A stretch of 35,295 nt of DNA from Lysobacter antibioticus (GCF_000731095.1 NZ_JMTZ01000045.1:1-35295), one strand, 5' to 3'. Shown: positions 1-6,937, counted from the first letter of the stretch. The notes: generated by a model not told the origin, from the letters alone. Numbers and translations: made by a program.

Positions 1-60
1 CGCGCCGCTCCTACCCCAAAGCGGCGACCTGCCCAGGTAGGAGCGGCGCGAGCCGCGACC
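1..60. repeat. REPIN-like inverted repeat (GTAGGAGCGGCG family)
   Basis: Positions 1-15 and 36-50 are exact reverse complements (15-bp arms, CGCGCCGCTCCTACC against GGTAGGAGCGGCGCG). They enclose a 20-nt loop, and the right arm continues into AGCCGCGACC at 51-60. The same arm and loop pattern recurs at 11228-11286, and single copies recur before grpE, so this is a dispersed element and not a local hairpin. It begins at the window edge, so its left end is probably cut off. The likeness to REP/REPIN elements of Xanthomonadaceae is inferred from structure. Confidence 0.8.
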
Positions 61-79
61 GTGAAATCCATGCGGCCGC

Positions 80-110
80 GTAAACCAACAGCCCGCGCAC
101 AGGCGGGCGG
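80..110 (-). terminator. rho-independent terminator of smpB
   Basis: On the minus strand, about 40 bases past the smpB stop codon, GCCCGC (103-108) pairs with GCGGGC (91-96) around a 6-nt loop. The stem is followed by the T-rich run TGTTGGTTTA (complement of 81-90). Placement and orientation fit termination of smpB. The stem is only 6 bp and the T-tract is interrupted. Confidence 0.55.
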
Positions 111-148
111 TGGTGTTTGGAGAAACCCGTCGGTCGGCGGGCTTGGGA

Positions 149-661
149 TCAGGCGTCGCGGTTGTGCCGGCGCATCACGCGCTGTTTTTCGCGCGCCCAG
201 TCGCGTTCCTTGCTCGCCTCGCGCTTGTCGTGGCTCTGCTTGCCCTTGGCCAGCGAGATTTCCAGCTTGACCTTGTTGCCTTTCCAGTACATCGCGGTCG
301 GCACGACCGTGTAGCCGTCGCGCTGGACGCGGCCGATCAGGTTGTCGATCTCGTTGCGGTGCAGCAGCAGCTTGCGGGTGCGGCGTTCCTCGGCGACGAC
401 GTGGGTCGAGGCGGAGATCAGCGGGCTGATCTGCGCGCCGATCAGGAACATCTCGTCGCGCAGGATGACGGCGTAGCTTTCGGTGATGTTTGCGCGTCCG
501 GCGCGGATGGATTTGAGCTCCCAGCCCTGCAGCGACAGACCGGCCTCGAAGCGTTCTTCGAGGTGGTAATCGTGACGCGCACGCTTATTCAGCGCGATGG
601 TGCCGCCCGCGCTGCCCTTTCCTTTATCCTTGCCGGCCTTGTTGTTCGTAGTTTTAGCCAT
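149..661 (-). CDS. smpB: SsrA (tmRNA)-binding protein SmpB
   Basis: SmpB binds tmRNA and brings it to ribosomes stalled on broken mRNAs, so that the nascent chain is tagged and the ribosome released. The 170-residue product has a Lys/Gly-rich start and then the SmpB core: [34 protein letters not shown], and [15 protein letters not shown], where the conserved RKLLLH segment contacts tmRNA. It ends in a very basic tail (KRE...[17 protein letters not shown]), the part that enters the mRNA channel. The start at 661 was chosen because the open frame upstream runs through a repeat region and has no family similarity. Length is normal for a proteobacterial SmpB. The gene for tmRNA was not seen in the window. 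A terminator-like hairpin follows at 80-110. Confidence 0.96.
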   Translation of the reverse strand: MAKTTNNKAGKDKGKGSAGGTIALNKRARHDYHLEERFEAGLSLQGWELKSIRAGRANITESYAVILRDEMFLIGAQISPLISASTHVVAEERRTRKLLLHRNEIDNLIGRVQRDGYTVVPTAMYWKGNKVKLEISLAKGKQSHDKREASKERDWAREKQRVMRRHNRDA

Positions 662-674
662 GAGTGATTGTCCA

Positions 675-853
675 CGATCCGGAGGCGGTTTGAGTAGCCG
701 TGTCCGGTTTTGGATGAAGATCTCCGATCCGGAGGCGGTTTGAGTAGCCGCCGTTTTAGGCGAAGCGCTCCGGTCTGGAGCGGCTGAGCTGCCCCGGTTT
801 GGGATCAAGTTTCACGATCCGCAGACGGCCTAGACGCCCTTACCGGCTTTGGC
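675..853. repeat. four-unit degenerate tandem repeat upstream of smpB
   Basis: A 26-bp block starting CGATCCGGAGGCGG is identical at 675-700 and 725-750, exactly 50 bases apart. Each copy is followed by a looser CCGTTTT or CCGGTTTTGG segment. Weaker relatives begin near 770 (CCGGTCTGGAGCGG...CCCCGGTTTGGG) and near 813 (CACGATCCGCAGACGG...CCGGCTTTGG). The array is therefore about four units of 45-50 bp, two nearly exact and two decayed. It fills the space between the divergent smpB and ratA genes and would lie in the smpB 5' region. Confidence 0.75.
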
Positions 854-953
854 CCGGATAGGATGTGCTACTGCCGAAGCGGGCCGTCGAAACCGCGGCC
901 TTTCGGACACGTTTTCGACGACCTTGCGGCAACGGCCGTTCCGAGGCCCCCGC

Positions 954-981
954 TTGAAATCCGCTTTGCGGACCTTATTGC
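954..981 (+). promoter_or_regulatory. weak sigma-70-like promoter candidate for ratA
   Basis: TTGAAA (954-959), a 16-bp spacer and TATTGC (976-981) lie just before the ratA ATG at 991. No Shine-Dalgarno sequence precedes that ATG. If used, transcription would start about 3 bases before the start codon. The -10 match is poor (3 of 6). Confidence 0.3.
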
Positions 982-990
982 GATAAGCAC

Positions 991-1458
991 ATGCCTACGA
1001 TTCGCCGTTCCGCCCTCGTCGAACACTCCGCCGCGCGCATGTTCGCCCTGGTCAACGATGTCGCCGCGTACCCGCGCCGTTTCGACTGGTGCGAGCAGGC
1101 GCTGGTGCTCGAAGCCGACGAGGCCCACATGGTGGCGCGGCTCGACCTGGGCCTGGGCGCATTGCGGACCTGGTTCACCACCCACAACAGCTTGTCGCCG
1201 CCGCACCACATCGAGCTCAAGCTGGTCGACGGGCCGTTCCGCAAGCTGGGCGGGCGCTGGGAATTCCACGCGCTGGACGAGTCGGCCTGCAAGGTCACCC
1301 TGACCCTGGAATTCGAGCCGGCGGTGAAGCTGCTGGGGCCGGCGATGGCGCTGGGCTTCCAGAGCCTGGCCGACCGCATGGTCGACGATTTCGTCCGGGT
1401 CGCCGATCGCGGCGCCGAACCGGCGTTGCCGTCGGTGACCGGCCCGAGCCCGGCCTGA
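991..1458 (+). CDS. ratA: RatA/COQ10-type START-domain protein
   Basis: This 155-residue single-domain protein belongs to the RatA (YfjG) / COQ10 polyketide-cyclase family. The start IRRSALVEHSAARMFALVNDVAAYPRRFDWCE is the family signature: a beta strand, an aromatic/valine helix and the YP..F.WC motif. The C-terminal helix (ALGFQSLADRMVDDFVRVAD) closes the lipid-binding START fold. Homologues are described either as ubiquinone-binding accessory proteins or, in E. coli, as RatA, which can block 70S assembly when overproduced. The ubiquinone role is the more likely one here, by inference. The ATG at 991 directly begins the conserved segment. rnfH follows 11 bases downstream on the same strand, the usual pairing, and smpB lies divergently upstream as in E. 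coli. Confidence 0.92.
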   Translation: MPTIRRSALVEHSAARMFALVNDVAAYPRRFDWCEQALVLEADEAHMVARLDLGLGALRTWFTTHNSLSPPHHIELKLVDGPFRKLGGRWEFHALDESACKVTLTLEFEPAVKLLGPAMALGFQSLADRMVDDFVRVADRGAEPALPSVTGPSPA

Positions 1459-1469
1459 GCGGCATCGCA

Positions 1470-1736
1470 GTGAAGATCGAGCTGGTCCGGGCCTGGCCGC
1501 GCCGTTTCGAGGCGCTGAGCCTGGAACTGGCCGACGGCGCCACCGTCGCCGATGCACTCGCCGCGGCCGGGTGGGGCACGGACGCCGAAATCAGCGGCTA
1601 CGCGGTGTTCGGGGTCAAGGCGGTGGCGGACACGCCGCTGCGCGATGGCGACCGGCTGGAATTGCTGCGGCCTTTGCAGATCGACCCCAAGGAAGCGCGC
1701 CGCCGCCGCGCCGCCGAGCGCCCGCTCAAGAAATAA
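1470..1736 (+). CDS. rnfH: RnfH family ubiquitin-fold protein (RatB)
   Basis: The 88-residue product has the beta-grasp pattern of the RnfH/UPF0125 family: VKIELVRAWPRRFEALSLEL, then DGATVADAL, then YAVFGVKAVADTPLRDGDRLELLRPL, and a basic tail (IDPKEARRRRAAE). The phrases DGDR.E..RPL and DPKEARR are typical of the family. The start is the GTG at 1470, since it opens exactly at the first strand and lies 11 bases after the ratA stop. The frame remains open upstream but there overlaps ratA with no family similarity. Biochemical function is unsettled. E. coli calls the pair ratAB, but toxin-antitoxin behaviour has not been well supported. It converges on bamE, 101 bases away. Confidence 0.9.
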   Translation: MKIELVRAWPRRFEALSLELADGATVADALAAAGWGTDAEISGYAVFGVKAVADTPLRDGDRLELLRPLQIDPKEARRRRAAERPLKK

Positions 1737-1837
1737 GCGCGCGCAAAACCAACGACGGCCCGGACGCAAGGCGGCCGGACCGGCAGGGGTGACGCTGCAG
1801 CGGGAGGCTGCGCGACCGCGAGGCCGCGCGCCGGGGA

Positions 1838-2239
1838 TCAGCGCCGGCGGCGCTTGTCCTTATCCTTGTCCTTGGCCAGGTTGCGGCCGAACTGCTTGAC
1901 CGAGGCGCGGGCGATCTGCTCGTCCTGCTCGGCGAAGTAATCGCCTTCCCACTTGGTCAGGCTGTCGTTCTCGAACCACAGGGTCAGGTTCTTGCGATCG
2001 GTGTGGCCGAGGCGGTCGACGCGCTGGGTCGAGGTGTAGTCCCAGCGGTTCTGGTGGAACGGGTCTTCGATCGACGGGGTGCCCAGCAGCAACTGCACCT
2101 GCTGCTTGGTCATGCCGGTCTGGAGCTGGTCGATCGCGGTCTTCTCGAGCAGGTTGCCCTGATAGATCGGCTGCTTGTAGATGATGCCGCAGCCGGCGGT
2201 GAGCATGGACAGCGAGAGGACGAGCAGGAGCTTACGCAT
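1838..2239 (-). CDS. bamE: outer-membrane assembly lipoprotein BamE (SmpA/OmlA)
   Basis: BamE is a small lipoprotein of the BAM complex that folds beta-barrel proteins into the outer membrane. The 133-residue product opens with a lipoprotein signal (MRKLLLVLSLSMLTAGC); the lipobox LTAGC puts the acylated cysteine at residue 17. The mature part has the BamE motifs IYQGNLLEKTAIDQLQTGMT, VQLLLGTPSIEDPFHQNRWDY and LTLWFEND. The ATG at 2239 was chosen over the longer frame because it gives the signal peptide directly. An unusual Lys/Asp/Arg-rich tail (KDKDKDKRRRR) ends the protein. The gene is divergent from fur, the order known from Xanthomonas and Pseudomonas (omlA-fur). A good promoter lies at 2278-2305. 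Confidence 0.94.
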   Translation of the reverse strand: MRKLLLVLSLSMLTAGCGIIYKQPIYQGNLLEKTAIDQLQTGMTKQQVQLLLGTPSIEDPFHQNRWDYTSTQRVDRLGHTDRKNLTLWFENDSLTKWEGDYFAEQDEQIARASVKQFGRNLAKDKDKDKRRRR

Positions 2240-2277
2240 CGGGTAGGGTTCTGCGGCAGTCGAAGGCAACGGGGCCG

Positions 2278-2305
2278 ATGATACACTGAAGCCCGCACCC
2301 ACCAA
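2278..2305 (-). promoter_or_regulatory. sigma-70-type promoter of bamE
   Basis: Read on the minus strand, TTGGTG (complement of 2300-2305), a 16-bp spacer and TATCAT (complement of 2278-2283) form a good sigma-70 match. Transcription would start near 2271, giving a leader of about 32 bases. No Fur-box-like palindrome was seen in the bamE-fur intergenic region. Confidence 0.55.
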
Positions 2306-2460
2306 GGGCGGATCACGGCGCGCGGAGACCCCTCGCGTTCATCCGCCATTCCGGCCCAGCCAGCCCCGTCCGCTCCATGCGCAGCCGCCCGCGGCCACGG
2401 CCAGCCGGTCAACACCCAGGCACGGCGAACGCCGGCCGAATCGATCTGAAGGGAACACTC

Positions 2461-2862
2461 ATGGAATCGCAGGACCTGCGCAACGTCGGACTCAAGGTCA
2501 CCCATCCGCGCCTGCGGATCCTGGAGCTGCTGGAGCAATCCAAGCCGCGCCACATGACCGCCGAGGACATCTACCGGATGTTGCTGGAAAAGGGCGAGGA
2601 CATCGGCCTGGCCACGGTCTACCGCGTGCTGACCCAGTTCGAGTCGGCGGGCCTGGTGCTCAAGCACAACTTCGAGGCCGGCCAGTCGGTGTACGAACTC
2701 GACCGCGGCCATCACCACGACCACATGGTCGACATCGACAGCGGCAAGATCATCGAGTTCGAAAGCTCGGAGATCGAAGAGCTGCAGCGCAAGATCGCGG
2801 CCAAGCACGGCTACGAGATCGAAGAGCACTCGCTGGTGCTGTACGTGCGCAAGAAGAAGTGA
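2461..2862 (+). CDS. fur: ferric uptake regulator Fur
   Basis: Fur represses iron-uptake genes when loaded with Fe2+. The 133-residue product has the winged-helix N-terminus (LKVTHPRLRILELL, AEDIYRMLLEKGEDIGLATVYRVLTQFESAGLV) and the metal-binding core with HHHDH at residues 84-88, then DIDSGKIIEFESSEIEELQRKIAAKHGYEIEEHSLVLY. The start is supported by GAAGGGA at 2448-2454, six bases before the ATG. The two CxxC pairs that hold structural zinc in E. coli Fur are absent; the protein has no cysteine at all. Pseudomonas-type Fur proteins also lack some or all of these, so this is a subfamily trait and does not indicate loss of function. A DUF2199 gene follows directly. Confidence 0.96.
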   Translation: MESQDLRNVGLKVTHPRLRILELLEQSKPRHMTAEDIYRMLLEKGEDIGLATVYRVLTQFESAGLVLKHNFEAGQSVYELDRGHHHDHMVDIDSGKIIEFESSEIEELQRKIAAKHGYEIEEHSLVLYVRKKK

Positions 2863-2870
2863 AGGCCGAC

Positions 2871-3383
2871 ATGTCCGGCGAGACGATGTTGCCGTGCTCG
2901 TGCTGCGGCGAACTCGTCGCGCTGTCGGACATGGAGTACTCCTTCACCTTTCCGGACGCCTACCACGCCCTCGACAACGCCGCGCGTTGCGCGCCGGACA
3001 CCTTCTGCGACGCGAACTTCTGCGCGATCGGCGGCGGTCAGTTGTTTGTGCGCGGGGTGATTCCGTTGCCGGTCGAAGGCGGCGACGACTACTGCATCGG
3101 CGCCTGGGTCGAACTGGCCGAACACGATTGGCGCCTGGCGCGGATGATGTGGGACGAGCCCGGCAACGACCGCGTGCCCGAATTCGCCGGCACCCTGGCC
3201 AACCACATCCCGCGCGTCTACGAGTTCAGCACCCTCGGCCTGGAGCTGCGGGTGCAGTTGCACGACGACACCCGGCCGACCTTCCGCCTGGTCGACAGCG
3301 GGCATCCGCTCGAAGACGAACAGCGCCAGGGCATCACCCCGCACCGGGCGGCGTTCTTCACCGGGCTGCCGGACCTCGATTGA
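2871..3383 (+). CDS. DUF2199 domain-containing protein
   Basis: This 170-residue soluble protein has a zinc-ribbon-like start (LPCSCCGELV), then DMEYSFTFPDAYHAL and a core typical of DUF2199: FVRGVIPLPVEGGDDYCIGAWVELAEHDW, EFAGTLANHIPRVYEFSTLGLELRVQLHDDTRPTF. Molecular function is unknown. The ATG at 2871 has GAAGG (2861-2865) at good spacing. A GTG at 2859 overlapping the fur stop and an ATG at 2886 are alternatives. It lies 8 bases after fur and is probably co-transcribed with it, which might give iron-linked expression, though nothing else in the sequence shows that. Confidence 0.85.
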   Translation: MSGETMLPCSCCGELVALSDMEYSFTFPDAYHALDNAARCAPDTFCDANFCAIGGGQLFVRGVIPLPVEGGDDYCIGAWVELAEHDWRLARMMWDEPGNDRVPEFAGTLANHIPRVYEFSTLGLELRVQLHDDTRPTFRLVDSGHPLEDEQRQGITPHRAAFFTGLPDLD

Positions 3384-3420
3384 GGCGGCTATCGATCCAG
3401 GATCGAGTCGGCGATCAATC

Positions 3421-3504
3421 GTGCTTGCTCGATTGATCCAGGGCGAACGAGCTTGCTCGATCGATCCAAGCCCAACGGGCTTGCTTGACCGACCCAGGCC
3501 GAAG
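3421..3504. repeat. 28-bp tandem repeat, three copies
   Basis: Three consecutive 28-bp units (3421-3448, 3449-3476, 3477-3504) share the pattern G.GCTTGCT.GA..GA.CCA followed by GGC/GCC..AC or ..AG. They differ at about a quarter of positions, so this is an old, diverging array. It lies between the convergent DUF2199 and recN genes. Confidence 0.75.
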
Positions 3505-3535
3505 CCGCTCCGAAGCTGAGCTCGATGTAGGCTCC

Positions 3536-3577
3536 GAATCCCGAATCCCGAATCCCGAATCCCGAATCCCGAATCCC
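3536..3577. repeat. heptanucleotide array (GAATCCC)6
   Basis: Six perfect copies of GAATCCC end four bases before the recN stop codon (recN is read leftward and its stop complement begins at 3582). The unit belongs to the GGGAATC repeat family also present around dnaJ at 9640-9668 and 9918-9948. Confidence 0.9.
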
Positions 3578-3581
3578 GACC

Positions 3582-5264
3582 TCAGACCACGTCGGCCAAC
3601 AGCCGCTTGGCCGCGGCGCGCACTTCTTTATTGAGTTCGATGCCGCCGAGCATGCGCGCGAGTTCTTCCTCGCGCTGCTTGGCGCCGAGCACCTGCACCG
3701 CGCTCTGGGTCACGCCTTCGCTGGCGGCCTTGCTGACGCGGTAGTGGGCGTGGCCCTGGGCCGCGACCTGAGCCAGGTGGGTCACGCACAGCACCTGGCG
3801 GCTGGCGCCGAGCGCGCGCAGCTTCTGGCCGACGATCTCGGCCACGGCGCCGCCGATGCCGGAATCGACTTCGTCGAAGACCATGGTCGCGACCGCGTCG
3901 AGGCCGAAGGCCGCGACTTCGATCGCCAGCGAGATGCGCGAGAGTTCGCCGCCGGAGGCGACCTTGCGCAGCGGCCGGGCCGGCTGGCCGGGGTTGGCCG
4001 CGACCAGGAACTCGACGCGCTCGCCGCCTTGCGGGTCGGGGCGGTCCTCGTCGAGCGGCTCCAGGGCGACGTCGAAACGCCCGCCGCCCATGCCGAGTTC
4101 GCCGATCAGCACGCTGGTGGTGTCGGACAGGCTCTTGGCGGCCTTGCGGCGCGCCTCGCCCAGGGTGTCGGCGGCGCGGCGCCACTGTGCGCGCGCGCTC
4201 TGGATTTCGCCGTCGAGCACCTGCAGGCGGTCGCCGGCGCTGCGCAATTGGTCGAGTTCGCCGGCCATGCCGTCGCGGGTGGCCGGCAGTTGTTCGGGCG
4301 CGACCCGGTGCTTGCGCGCCAGCTCGTGCAGGCGGCCGATCTTGTTTTCGATCTGCTCGAAGGCCGAAGGATCGAGGTCGAGATCGTCGCGGACCCGGTC
4401 GAGCAGGGTCAGCGCTTCGTCGATCTGGATCGCGGCGTTGTCGAGCATGGCGTCGACATCGTTCAAGCGCGGCTCGTGCTCGGCGACGCGCTGCAGCTCG
4501 CCGCGCACCTGTTGCACCAGGCGGGTCAGCGACGGGCCTTCGTCGCCGCCGAGGCGGGCGAAGGCCGATTCGCAGGCGGCGATGAGGCCGGCGGCATGGG
4601 CATGGCGGCGATGGTCGCTGAGCAGCTTGGCCAAGGCCTCGGCTTCGAGCACTTCGCGTTCTAGCTCGGCGTGCTGATGTTCCAGCCAGGCGATGCGGTC
4701 GGAGACGTCGCCCTGCGCCGACAGCGTGTCGCGTTCGCGCAGCAGCGCGCTCCACTGTTGCGCCGCGGCTTCGACCACGGCCAACGGCGCGTCGTGGCGG
4801 CCGTAAGCGTCGAGCAGGCCGAGCTGGCTGGCGCGCGACATCAGCGCCTGGTGTTCGTGTTGGCCGTGGATCTCGACCAGGCGCCCGGCGAGCTCGCCGA
4901 GTTGGCTCAGGGTGACCGGGCGGCCGTTGATCCAGGCGCGCGAACCGCCGTCGGCGCGGATCACCCGGCGGATCTGGCAGACCTGGGCCTCGCCGTCGCC
5001 GGTTTCGTCGAGTTCGTTGTCGCGCAGCCAGGCCGCGGCCAGCGGCGCATCGTCGAGGGTGAAGTCGGCGACCAGTTCGGCGCGGTCGGCGCCATGGCGG
5101 ACCACGCCGCTGTCGGCGCGCAGGCCGGACAGCAGACCGAGGGCATCGACCAGCAGCGACTTACCGGCACCGGTTTCGCCGGAGATCACGGTGAGGCCGG
5201 GACCGAAGCTGAGTTCGGCGGCGCTGACGACGGCGAATTGCTTGAGCGAGAGGTGAGCGAGCAT
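3582..5264 (-). CDS. recN: DNA repair protein RecN
   Basis: RecN is an SMC-like ATPase that holds DNA ends together during recombinational repair of double-strand breaks. The 560-residue product has Walker A GETGAGKS at residues 29-36, long central helices rich in Glu, Ala, Leu and Arg (the short coiled coil), the ABC signature SGGELSRISLA, Walker B MVFDEVDSGIGG and the D-loop/H-loop region CVTHLAQVAA. The start at 5264 gives the canonical opening MLAHLSLKQFAVV; the open frame 16 codons longer has no family similarity. There is no Shine-Dalgarno sequence before this ATG, and a possible -10 lies only 9 bases away. No obvious LexA box was seen, although recN is commonly SOS-controlled. It is convergent with DUF2199 and divergent from hrcA. 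Confidence 0.97.
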   Translation of the reverse strand: MLAHLSLKQFAVVSAAELSFGPGLTVISGETGAGKSLLVDALGLLSGLRADSGVVRHGADRAELVADFTLDDAPLAAAWLRDNELDETGDGEAQVCQIRRVIRADGGSRAWINGRPVTLSQLGELAGRLVEIHGQHEHQALMSRASQLGLLDAYGRHDAPLAVVEAAAQQWSALLRERDTLSAQGDVSDRIAWLEHQHAELEREVLEAEALAKLLSDHRRHAHAAGLIAACESAFARLGGDEGPSLTRLVQQVRGELQRVAEHEPRLNDVDAMLDNAAIQIDEALTLLDRVRDDLDLDPSAFEQIENKIGRLHELARKHRVAPEQLPATRDGMAGELDQLRSAGDRLQVLDGEIQSARAQWRRAADTLGEARRKAAKSLSDTTSVLIGELGMGGGRFDVALEPLDEDRPDPQGGERVEFLVAANPGQPARPLRKVASGGELSRISLAIEVAAFGLDAVATMVFDEVDSGIGGAVAEIVGQKLRALGASRQVLCVTHLAQVAAQGHAHYRVSKAASEGVTQSAVQVLGAKQREEELARMLGGIELNKEVRAAAKRLLADVV

Positions 5265-5273
5265 GCGGCGGCG

Positions 5274-5302
5274 ATTGTGCCTTGGCGGCGAGAGACTGGG
5301 AA
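5274..5302 (-). promoter_or_regulatory. candidate promoter of recN, near-leaderless
   Basis: On the minus strand TTCCCA (complement of 5297-5302), a 17-bp spacer and CACAAT (complement of 5274-5279) sit 9 bases before the recN ATG. Initiation would leave a 5' leader of about 3 bases, consistent with the lack of a ribosome-binding site. Each hexamer matches consensus at 4 of 6 positions. Confidence 0.4.
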
Positions 5303-5481
5303 TGGGCGGCAAGCGGGCCGGAGGGTAGGGCGGATGCGGATCACAGGGTGAGACGAGCGGGGCGAGGCGAGCGGACGCGTACGCCGCCGGCAGTGTGCAC
5401 GAGGATTCTTACCGATGCGGACGCAGCGCGCAGGGCGGGGCGGCCGATGCGGACCGCCATCGTCGAATCGGACGATGGCGC

Positions 5482-5510
5482 TTGCGCCGGCCCGCGTCCG
5501 CGCCTATATC
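5482..5510 (+). promoter_or_regulatory. candidate promoter of hrcA, leaderless
   Basis: TTGCGC (5482-5487), exactly 17 bp, then TATATC (5505-5510) precede the hrcA ATG by 6 bases, so the predicted start is the A of the ATG at 5517. No ribosome-binding sequence is present. The overlapping CTTGCG could be read as a weak sigma-32 -35, but no CCCCAT-like -10 follows. Confidence 0.45.
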
Positions 5511-5516
5511 CACAGC

Positions 5517-6569
5517 ATGAATCGCCGACCGCCCGATCCGAGCCTCGACCCGCGCGCGCGGCAACTGCTGCGCACGCTGATCGGCCGCTACATCCACAGC
5601 GGCGAACCGGTCGGATCGCAGACCCTGGCCAAGCATGCCGGCCTCGACGTCAGCGCGGCGACGATCCGCAACATCCTGGCCGACCTGGAAGACGTCGGCC
5701 TGCTCAGCGCGCCGCACGCCTCGGCCGGGCGCATCCCGACCGTGCAGGGCTACCGCCTGTTCGTCGACTCGCTGCTGCAGGTGCGGCCGTTGCCGGAAGG
5801 CGAGGTCGCGCGCCTGCGCAGCGAGCTGCCGTCGGGCTCGGGCACCCAGGCCTTGCTGGGTAGCGCCTCGGAGCTGTTGTCGGCGATGACCCACTTCGTC
5901 GGCGTGGTCAGCGTGCCCAAGCGCGAGCAGTTCGCGTTCCGGCGCATCGATTTCGTGCCGCTCGACGCCCAGCGGGTGCTGGCGATCCTGGTGTTCGCCG
6001 ACCAGGACGTGCAGAACCGCATCATCCAGACCCGTCGCCCCTACGACGCCGGCGAACTCGAACGGGTCGGCAACTACCTCAACGCACACTTCGCCGGGCG
6101 GCCGGTGGCCGAGATCCGCGCCACCTTGCTGATGGATCTGCGCAACGCCCAGTCGGAGATGCAGACCTTGCTGGCGCAGTCGGTCGAGCTGGCCGAGCAG
6201 GTGCTCACGCCCGACAACGACGACATGGTCCTGGCCGGGCAGACCCGGCTGATGGGCGTGCAGGAGCTGGCCGACCTGGACCGCCTGCGCGAGCTGTTCG
6301 AGGCTTTCGCCCGCAAGCGCGAAATCCTGCAGTTGCTCGAACGCACCGTGCGCGCCCCCGGGGTGCGCATCTTCATCGGCGAGGAGACCGGCCTGGCGCC
6401 GTTGGAGGGCGTGTCGCTGGTGACCGCGCCGTATACCGCCGGCGGCCGCGTGCTCGGCGTGCTGGGGGTGATCGGCCCGACCCGCATGGCCTACGACCGG
6501 GTGATCCCGGTGGTGCAGGCGGCCGCGGATGCGCTGGGGGATGCGTTCGGCGTCACTGAGGGGGACTGA
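5517..6569 (+). CDS. hrcA: heat-inducible transcription repressor HrcA
   Basis: HrcA represses chaperone genes by binding CIRCE operators and is itself tuned by GroEL. The 350-residue product has an N-terminal winged helix (DPRARQLLRTLIGRYIHSGEPVGSQTLAK, then VSAATIRNILADLEDVGLL and HASAGRIPTVQGYRLFVDSL), a middle GAF-like region, and the C-terminal family block IFIGEETGL, LVTAPYTAGGRVLGVLGVIGPTRMAYDRVIP. The start at 5517 is preferred because the DNA-binding domain begins shortly after and a promoter ends 6 bases before it. Upstream in-frame starts (5415, 5475) only add residues without similarity. No CIRCE sequence was seen near it, so its target is probably groES-groEL elsewhere. Xanthomonas has the same hrcA-grpE-dnaK-dnaJ order. 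Confidence 0.96.
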   Translation: MNRRPPDPSLDPRARQLLRTLIGRYIHSGEPVGSQTLAKHAGLDVSAATIRNILADLEDVGLLSAPHASAGRIPTVQGYRLFVDSLLQVRPLPEGEVARLRSELPSGSGTQALLGSASELLSAMTHFVGVVSVPKREQFAFRRIDFVPLDAQRVLAILVFADQDVQNRIIQTRRPYDAGELERVGNYLNAHFAGRPVAEIRATLLMDLRNAQSEMQTLLAQSVELAEQVLTPDNDDMVLAGQTRLMGVQELADLDRLRELFEAFARKREILQLLERTVRAPGVRIFIGEETGLAPLEGVSLVTAPYTAGGRVLGVLGVIGPTRMAYDRVIPVVQAAADALGDAFGVTEGD

Positions 6570-6909
6570 GGGAGGCCGTCCGGAAGCCCAGAGTAGGAGC
6601 GGCGCGAGCCGCGACCAACCGAAGTGGACTGAAACGAGGGGCGATTCCGCCTCCGAAGCCGGTCCAACCGTCCCGCCTATCCCAGTTAGCCGGAGCCCGG
6701 GGTAGGAGCGGCGTAAGCCGCGACCGCCATCTCTCCGGTGGGGCCAATCTTTTGGAGACCATCGGCTTCGGGCCGAGCCGGGGTTGATCACCTCAGTGGA
6801 TCGCGGCTTGCTCCGCTCCTGCCCATAAGCCGGCGCCGCCGGGGTGGGCAATGCCTCCCGAAACCCGCCGCTCGACGCCGATGCCGGGCGATCGATGCAG
6901 ATCCGGGCA
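6570..6909. repeat. hrcA-grpE spacer with three REP-like copies
   Basis: Between hrcA and the grpE promoter lie two direct copies of the GTAGGAGCGGCG...AAGCCGCGACC element (6593-6616, perfect; 6702-6725, with GTAA in place of GCGA in the middle) and one inverted, shortened copy (6801-6823, TCGCGGCTTGCTCCGCTCCT). No gene is apparent. The copies may end the hrcA transcript or stabilise mRNA ends, by analogy with REP elements; nothing in the sequence proves this. Confidence 0.75.
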
Positions 6910-6937
6910 CTTGAACCGCACCATCGCGGCCCCATAG
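6910..6937 (+). promoter_or_regulatory. sigma-32 heat-shock promoter of grpE
   Basis: CTTGAA (6910-6915), a 14-bp spacer and CCCCATAG (6930-6937) match the RpoH consensus CTTGAA-N13-15-CCCCATNT at all but the last base. The grpE ATG lies 35 bases downstream of the -10, leaving a leader of about 28 bases. Confidence 0.85.

Noticed and set aside
991-1736. ratA-rnfH as a toxin-antitoxin pair
   Set aside because: The names RatA/RatB come from one E. coli proposal. Sequence and context fit the widespread COQ10-like and RnfH-like housekeeping proteins, so no toxin system is claimed.
3421-3577. Repeats as a CRISPR array
   Set aside because: The units are directly adjacent with no unique spacers, and no cas genes are present.
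5265-5516. CIRCE operator before hrcA
   Set aside because: No TTAGCACTC or GAGTGCTAA half-site with correct spacing was found.
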